This document shows positions 6,602-9,884 of a stretch of 9,884 bases of DNA, in pieces; positions within the stretch are counted from its first letter, which is position 1; each line of letters starts with the position of its first letter. Origin of the DNA: Nitriliruptoraceae bacterium (GTDB taxonomy: Bacteria; Actinomycetota; Nitriliruptoria; Nitriliruptorales; Nitriliruptoraceae); NCBI GenBank assembly GCA_007118045.1, contig SKTG01000198.1:1-9884 (forward strand). Direction: 5' to 3'. Made by a program: the position numbers and the translations under genes. A model generated the notes under the pieces. The model was given only the letters and a program-made list of their open reading frames with translations. It was not told the DNA's origin and made no database searches.

Positions 6602-8273
6602 CAGGTGGCCGGGCGAGGCCCGCGGCCTGGGGGAGGACGAGCGTCTCCTCGCCCTCGCCGAGGCCGGTCGGCGCTTCGCCCAGGTGACCGAGCTTCCCGA
6701 GCTCGAGCCGCTCGCGGCCGAGCTCGCGCTCGAGGTGCTCGTCGCCAGCAGCGCTTCGCTGTCCAAGCTCGAGCCCGACCGGGGCGTGCTCCGGGTGCTG
6801 CGCAACGCCGGGGACCTCGCCGCGTGGGAGGTGGCCGCGCCCACCGACGAGGTCTACAACGTCGCGGACTTCCCTCTGCTGGCGACCACGGTCGAGGAGG
6901 CCAGGCCCTGGTACGGCGACCTCGACGATCCGGACACGGGAGAGGCCCACCACCGGTTGCTGCGCGAGATGGGGATGCAGTCCTCCATATCCCTGCCGAT
7001 CATGGTCGGGACGCGGGTCTGGGGTGAGCTCGGTGCGGCGCGTCGCTCGCACCTGCCGCCCTGCAGCCCCGGTGACGTGGCCGCCGGAAAGGTCTTCTGC
7101 GGCCTGCTCGGTGCCGCGATCAGCCGCATCGAGGAGCGCGACGAGCTGCACGCGCTGGCCTACCACGACGCGTTGACCGGGCTCGGGAACCGTCGCGCCG
7201 TCGACGACCGGCTGGAGCTGCTGTTCTCCCAGACGGAGCTGCGCCGTTCGATCGCGCTGGTGCTGTGCGACGTCGACGGGCTCAAGCTGGTCAACGACCG
7301 TTTCGGTCACGACGCGGGTGACCGCCTCCTGCGGGAGGTGGCCGCGTCGCTGACCGTGGTCGCGGGTCGCTACCCGGGGAGCCTGGCCGCACGGCTCGGT
7401 GGCGATGAGTTCTGCCTGTTGTTGGAGGGGCTGTCCGAGTCGGCGGTCCAGGAGGCCGCCGACCGCATCGTCGCGGTCTCGGACACGTTGCCCCTCGGGG
7501 CGGGGCTCTCGTGCGGATGGTCCCGCACCACGGAGTGGCCGGGGGACGCCCCGACCCCGACGGCTGCCTCGCGGGCCCTGCTCCGCCTCGCGGACGCCGC
7601 CCAGTACCGAGCGAAACGTGCCGGCCGTGGCTCGGCCGCGCTCAGCGCCACCGACGAGGTGGCGCCCTCCTCCGCGACGGACCAGCAGCGCTCCGTGGAG
7701 ACCGTCCTGCGTGCCGTGCGCGGAGCGGCTCCCACCATCCTCGACCGGCTCCGCGCGCTCGGCGAAGCGCTCGCCGGTCAGCTCCAGGCGGCCAACTGGG
7801 TGGTGTCCCACCGGGTCGGGGACGGCCCCCTCAAGGTCGTCGCCTACGACCGCTCCGTGCGGAGCGATCTACATCCAGACCATCCGTTGCATGCGGAAGC
7901 GGAGATCGATCCCGAGAGCTACCCGGCGACCGAAGCGGCGCTCGCCGGGGGCTCGCTCCACGCGACGATGGACGTCGGGGAGGCCTCGGAACGGACGTTG
8001 CTGGCAGCGTTCGGTTTCGACGAGATCATCGCGGCCGGTCGCCGCGACCATGCCGACGGGGCCTGGCTGGTCGAGGTGTTCGGCGACGCCGCGTCACCGT
8101 CGCTCGGCCAGCACATCGGGCTCCTGCGTGCGCTCGTGGAGGCAGCGGTGGTCGGCGCCGGCCCCGTGGGTCCGGCGAGCGGTGGGGTCGTCGACGAGGT
8201 CGCGGGGGGAACCGCCGCACCCGGGTGGGGCGATCCCGCGCGAACGGGCCGGGGTGGCGCCGACGGTGTCTGA
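6591..8273 (+). CDS. GAF-GGDEF-GAF protein, probable diguanylate cyclase
   Basis: The product (560 residues, no signal peptide or membrane segment) appears to be a cytosolic enzyme making c-di-GMP from two GTP. Residues about 20-180 form a GAF-like sensory domain. The catalytic domain follows, with DALTGLGNRRAVDDRL (193-208), metal-binding Asp227 in LCDVDGLKLVND, NDRFGHDAGDRL (235-246) and an intact GGDEF (270-274), so activity is expected. The RxxD inhibitory I-site normally just before GGDEF is absent; the aligned residues are YPGS (261-264). Residues about 365-522 look like a second, divergent GAF-type domain placed after the catalytic domain, an uncommon order; its assignment rests on the helix-strand pattern and length only. 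The tail (523-560) is Gly/Ala-rich and probably disordered. GTG 6591 has GGAGG at 6577-6581 and overlaps hflX by 11 bp, so the two are co-transcribed and probably translationally coupled. The ligands are unknown. Confidence 0.88.
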   Translation: MTADRWPGEARGLGEDERLLALAEAGRRFAQVTELPELEPLAAELALEVLVASSASLSKLEPDRGVLRVLRNAGDLAAWEVAAPTDEVYNVADFPLLATTVEEARPWYGDLDDPDTGEAHHRLLREMGMQSSISLPIMVGTRVWGELGAARRSHLPPCSPGDVAAGKVFCGLLGAAISRIEERDELHALAYHDALTGLGNRRAVDDRLELLFSQTELRRSIALVLCDVDGLKLVNDRFGHDAGDRLLREVAASLTVVAGRYPGSLAARLGGDEFCLLLEGLSESAVQEAADRIVAVSDTLPLGAGLSCGWSRTTEWPGDAPTPTAASRALLRLADAAQYRAKRAGRGSAALSATDEVAPSSATDQQRSVETVLRAVRGAAPTILDRLRALGEALAGQLQAANWVVSHRVGDGPLKVVAYDRSVRSDLHPDHPLHAEAEIDPESYPATEAALAGGSLHATMDVGEASERTLLAAFGFDEIIAAGRRDHADGAWLVEVFGDAASPSLGQHIGLLRALVEAAVVGAGPVGPASGGVVDEVAGGTAAPGWGDPARTGRGGADGV

Positions 8274-8378
8274 CCGGTGAGGACACGGACGTCCGGATAC
8301 GGGCATCGGTCGTCCGCGGCGACACGTCGGGCTGCGAGCGACGGTGCGGACCTTGGGCCGCCCGGGTGCACCGCTTCC

Positions 8379-8393
8379 GGGCTCGGCGAGCCC
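8379..8393. terminator. Hairpin between the convergent cyclase and CAP genes
   Basis: GGGCTC-GGC-GAGCCC forms a 6-bp stem about 105 nt past the cyclase stop and 45 nt past the CAP stop on the other strand. It is flanked by C- and G-runs (CCCTCGGGG). It is a plausible bidirectional terminator without a T-run. The short palindromes CGGACGTCCG (8286-8295) and CACCCGGGTG (8404-8413) lie in the same 165-bp gap; no gene is seen there. Confidence 0.4.
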
Positions 8394-8408
8394 TCGGGGT
8401 CGCCACCC

Positions 8409-8422
8409 GGGTGACCCGCGCC
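8409..8422. repeat. Single near-copy of the miaA-acylase tandem repeat
   Basis: GGGTGACCCGCGCC differs at one of 14 positions from the repeat core at 1283-1337 (G to C at position 7). It also lies in a convergent intergenic gap, 17 nt from the end of a minus-strand gene. It overlaps the palindrome CACCCGGGTG. Chance similarity is possible in GC-rich DNA. Confidence 0.4.
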
Positions 8423-8438
8423 GGACGGCAGGGACGTG

Positions 8439-8960
8439 CTAAGGGGCTGCGGCTCGGAAGTTCTGGGTGATCCAGACGCTGCCGTCGTCGTGGACGTGCA
8501 CCCCGATCCCGATCTCGTCCAGATCCGGATGCAGCAGGTTCTCCCGGTGGCTCGGAGAGTCCAACAGCGCCAGGTGGAGCTCCTCGGTGACACGCTCCAC
8601 CGGGTCGCCCGGGCGCCAGGTCGCGTACGGGTCACTGAACGCCACGTTCTCCGCCGCGAGCTCCCAGCAGCAGAGCTGTTCCGCGTAGCGCGGGTTGTGC
8701 TCGAGCTCGCGGCGTAGTGCCATGTCAGCCGACCACCGTTCGGCCACCAGCGCCACGTCAGGGGCACCCGCGAAGGGTGGCAACCCGTGGAGCGCGCGTT
8801 CCTCGTTGACCCACGTGAGCATGTTCTCCGCTGCGGCGCGATCCGGGCCTCGGGTCGCGGACGCACCGGTGGTGAGCAGCAGGGTCAGGGCCAGCACCAC
8901 GGCCAGTCCGCCGACCAGTACGAGCAGTGGTCGTGTCAGGTGTTCGTCGTCGACCCGCAC
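8439..8960 (-). CDS. CAP/SCP-domain secreted or membrane-anchored protein
   Basis: The 173-residue product has a short charged N-terminus, a hydrophobic segment (11-31, PLLVLVGGLAVVLALTLLLTT) ending in GASA, then a CAP (SCP/PR-1/YkwD-type) domain. That segment is a signal peptide, possibly cut after ASA at 35, or an anchor. Family features are the helix with LTWVNEERALHGLPPF (48-63), His88 in ELEHNP, Glu104 in AAENVAF, His138 in SPSHRENLLHPDLDEIGIGV and the closing strand WITQNF (163-168). His88, Glu104 and His138 correspond to the conserved pocket residues. Bacterial CAP proteins are common in cell-wall contexts but mostly of unknown biochemical role, so none is assigned. Cys97 and Cys98 are adjacent and are the only cysteines. 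GTG 8960 has GGAGG 6 nt upstream (8971-8967). The gene lies 150 bp downstream of lexA on the same strand, separated by a hairpin, so it is probably independently transcribed. Confidence 0.9.
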   Translation of the reverse strand: MRVDDEHLTRPLLVLVGGLAVVLALTLLLTTGASATRGPDRAAAENMLTWVNEERALHGLPPFAGAPDVALVAERWSADMALRRELEHNPRYAEQLCCWELAAENVAFSDPYATWRPGDPVERVTEELHLALLDSPSHRENLLHPDLDEIGIGVHVHDDGSVWITQNFRAAAP

Positions 8961-9010
8961 TGGCCGCCTCCAGCTGGTGACCGGGCTGCGGCCGACCTAT
9001 CGCGTGCGCG

Positions 9011-9039
9011 CCGAACCCGACGCTCACGTCGGGTATCGG
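9011..9039. terminator. Long hairpin downstream of lexA
   Basis: CCGA plus ACCCGACG pairs with CGTCGGGT plus TCGG around a CTCA loop (9023-9026), with A9035 bulged: 8 bp plus 4 bp. It lies 72 nt after the lexA stop on the minus strand and about 50 nt upstream of the CAP start. A lexA terminator is the simplest reading, though there is no T-run and an operator or 5'-UTR element for the CAP gene is possible. The rest of the 150-bp gap shows only the CAP ribosome binding site. Confidence 0.5.
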
Positions 9040-9110
9040 CAGCGGAACCCCGGACCTACAGCGCGCCCGACGGTCGGCGCGGTGCCGGATCGTCTGCGAT
9101 CGCCCGCTGG

Positions 9111-9845
9111 TCAGCGAACGGAGCGCATCACGGAGACGACCTTGCCCATGATGGTGGCGTCCTGCTCCGAACTGACCGGGATCGGCTCGAAGCGGTCGTT
9201 CGCCGGATCGAGGAACACCTCGCCGTCCCGCGTCCGACGGAAGAACTTGACGGTCGCTTCCCCCTCCACGAGCGCCGCGCACATCTCGCCCTGCTCGACG
9301 GTGGGTTGCTCGCGCACGACGACGAGGTCGCCATCGAGCACCCCCGCCTCGACCATCGATTCCCCGCGGATCCGCAACATGAACAGCTGGCCCTCGCCGA
9401 CGAGGTCCTTCGGCAACGTGTAGACGGCGTCGACGCGTTCCTCCGCCAGGATGGGCCCGCCGGCGGCGATCTCGCCGACCAGTGGGACGTTGCGCCCGGG
9501 CGTCGGGCGCAGCTGCAACGAGGTCTCCGGGTCGCGGCCGAGCTCGAGCGCCCGCGGCTTCGTGGGATCGCGCTTGAGGTAGCCCTTGTCCTCGAGCGTC
9601 TCGAGCTGCGCGTGTACCGAGGACGGCGACTTCAGCCCGACGACGTCACCGATCTCGCGCACCGACGGTGGATAGCCGTGCGCGGCGACGTGCTCGTGGA
9701 TCATGGCCAGGATCTCACGCTGCCGCACGCTCAGGTCGGTGGCGCTGGCGAGGGTGGCGGCCACGTCGGCCGTGGCGGGCGTCGACGGTGGAGTCGAGCC
9801 CTTCGAGCTCGTGGCGTCCGGCACGGACGGGGGTTGCGGGCTCAC
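9111..9845 (-). CDS. lexA: SOS repressor LexA
   Basis: LexA represses DNA-damage genes and inactivates itself by RecA-stimulated self-cleavage. The 244-residue product has an N-terminal winged helix (about 38-102) beginning LSVRQREILAMI, with GYPPSVREIG and the recognition region LKSPSSVHAQLETLEDKGYL (71-90). The self-cleavage site is Ala128-Gly129 in EIAAGGP. The serine-lysine dyad is Ser163 in GESM and Lys200 in EATVKFF, all intact. A 36-residue Pro/Ser/Thr/Ala-rich extension precedes the DNA-binding domain, as in several actinobacterial LexAs. GTG 9845 is chosen because AGGAGG (9856-9851) lies 5 nt upstream. Autoregulation through a GAAC-N4-GTTC box is expected from the family, but none is seen in the 39 bp upstream that the window contains. 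A hairpin lies downstream. Confidence 0.97.
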   Translation of the reverse strand: MSPQPPSVPDATSSKGSTPPSTPATADVAATLASATDLSVRQREILAMIHEHVAAHGYPPSVREIGDVVGLKSPSSVHAQLETLEDKGYLKRDPTKPRALELGRDPETSLQLRPTPGRNVPLVGEIAAGGPILAEERVDAVYTLPKDLVGEGQLFMLRIRGESMVEAGVLDGDLVVVREQPTVEQGEMCAALVEGEATVKFFRRTRDGEVFLDPANDRFEPIPVSSEQDATIMGKVVSVMRSVR

Positions 9846-9854
9846 GCGTTCCTC

Positions 9855-9884
9855 CTGGTGCTCGTGACGTGCTGGTGCTCGTGA
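9855..9884. repeat. 13-bp direct repeat upstream of lexA
   Basis: CTGGTGCTCGTGA occurs at 9855-9867 and again at 9872-9884, a 17-bp period, reaching the end of the window. The first copy starts within the lexA ribosome binding site. More copies may lie beyond the edge. It could belong to the lexA leader or promoter, or to an adjacent gene; no function is evident. Confidence 0.7.

Noticed and set aside
6468..7811. Minus-strand frame of 447 residues opposite the cyclase gene
   Set aside because: It is a shadow of the GAF-GGDEF coding strand, with no ribosome binding site or domain evidence.
7855..7920. Locally less GC-rich patch within the cyclase gene as a sign of a transferred segment
   Set aside because: It is only some tens of bases, remains in frame, and sits in a loop-like part of the C-terminal domain.
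8637..8649. GAAC-GCCAC-GTTC as a possible SOS box
   Set aside because: The half-sites are 5 nt apart rather than the required 4, and the site lies inside the CAP coding region.
8787..9884. Plus-strand frame opposite lexA
   Set aside because: It is antisense to an unambiguous LexA and shows no domain.

Overview
The window is very GC-rich, with GTG starts, short overlaps between genes and G/C-biased third codon positions. The gene set miaA, dapF, hflX and lexA is the neighbourhood typical of Actinomycetota; in Mycobacterium and Streptomyces these genes also lie close together. The divergent protein sequences and the absence of the usual streptomycete or mycobacterial neighbours suggest a deep-branching actinobacterium, perhaps Nitriliruptoria- or Euzebya-like. 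That placement is an inference, not something proved here.

Layout, left to right. (1) Positions 1-306 (+) hold the 3' end of an unrecognised gene. Its stop overlaps the start of miaA (303-1202, +), a tRNA dimethylallyltransferase. (2) Positions 1203-1367 are a convergent intergenic region with a perfect hairpin after miaA, a four-unit tandem repeat of about 20 bp, and a second hairpin abutting the end of the next gene. (3) Positions 1368-3920 (-) encode a membrane-anchored penicillin-acylase-family (S45) Ntn hydrolase, inserted in opposite orientation between miaA and dapF. (4) Positions 3921-4064 are a divergent intergenic region with a strong inverted repeat and a possible leaderless promoter for dapF. 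(5) Positions 4065-8273 (+) look like one operon: dapF (lysine/peptidoglycan precursor), hflX (ribosome-associated GTPase, apparently with a CTG start) and a GAF-GGDEF-GAF diguanylate cyclase that overlaps hflX by 11 bp. (6) Positions 8274-8438 are a second convergent intergenic region, with a hairpin and a single near-copy of the repeat seen near miaA. (7) Positions 8439-8960 (-) encode an exported or anchored CAP/SCP-domain protein. (8) Positions 8961-9110 contain a long hairpin. (9) Positions 9111-9845 (-) encode LexA, the SOS repressor. A 13-bp direct repeat lies immediately upstream of it, at the window edge.

Functionally this is a housekeeping block (tRNA modification, diaminopimelate synthesis, ribosome rescue, SOS control) carrying three less standard genes: a secreted acylase, a c-di-GMP synthase riding on the dapF-hflX operon, and a CAP protein downstream of lexA. 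I saw no rRNA, tRNA, CRISPR array, insertion sequence, phage or defence genes. No canonical actinobacterial SOS box (GAAC-N4-GTTC) was noticed, although the lexA promoter lies mostly beyond the right edge. The points most worth checking are the tandem intergenic repeat and its lone relative, the hflX start codon, the GAF-GGDEF-GAF protein lacking an RxxD inhibitory site, and the inverted repeat in the acylase/dapF divergent promoter. I found no convincing evidence for a wholly new multi-gene system.
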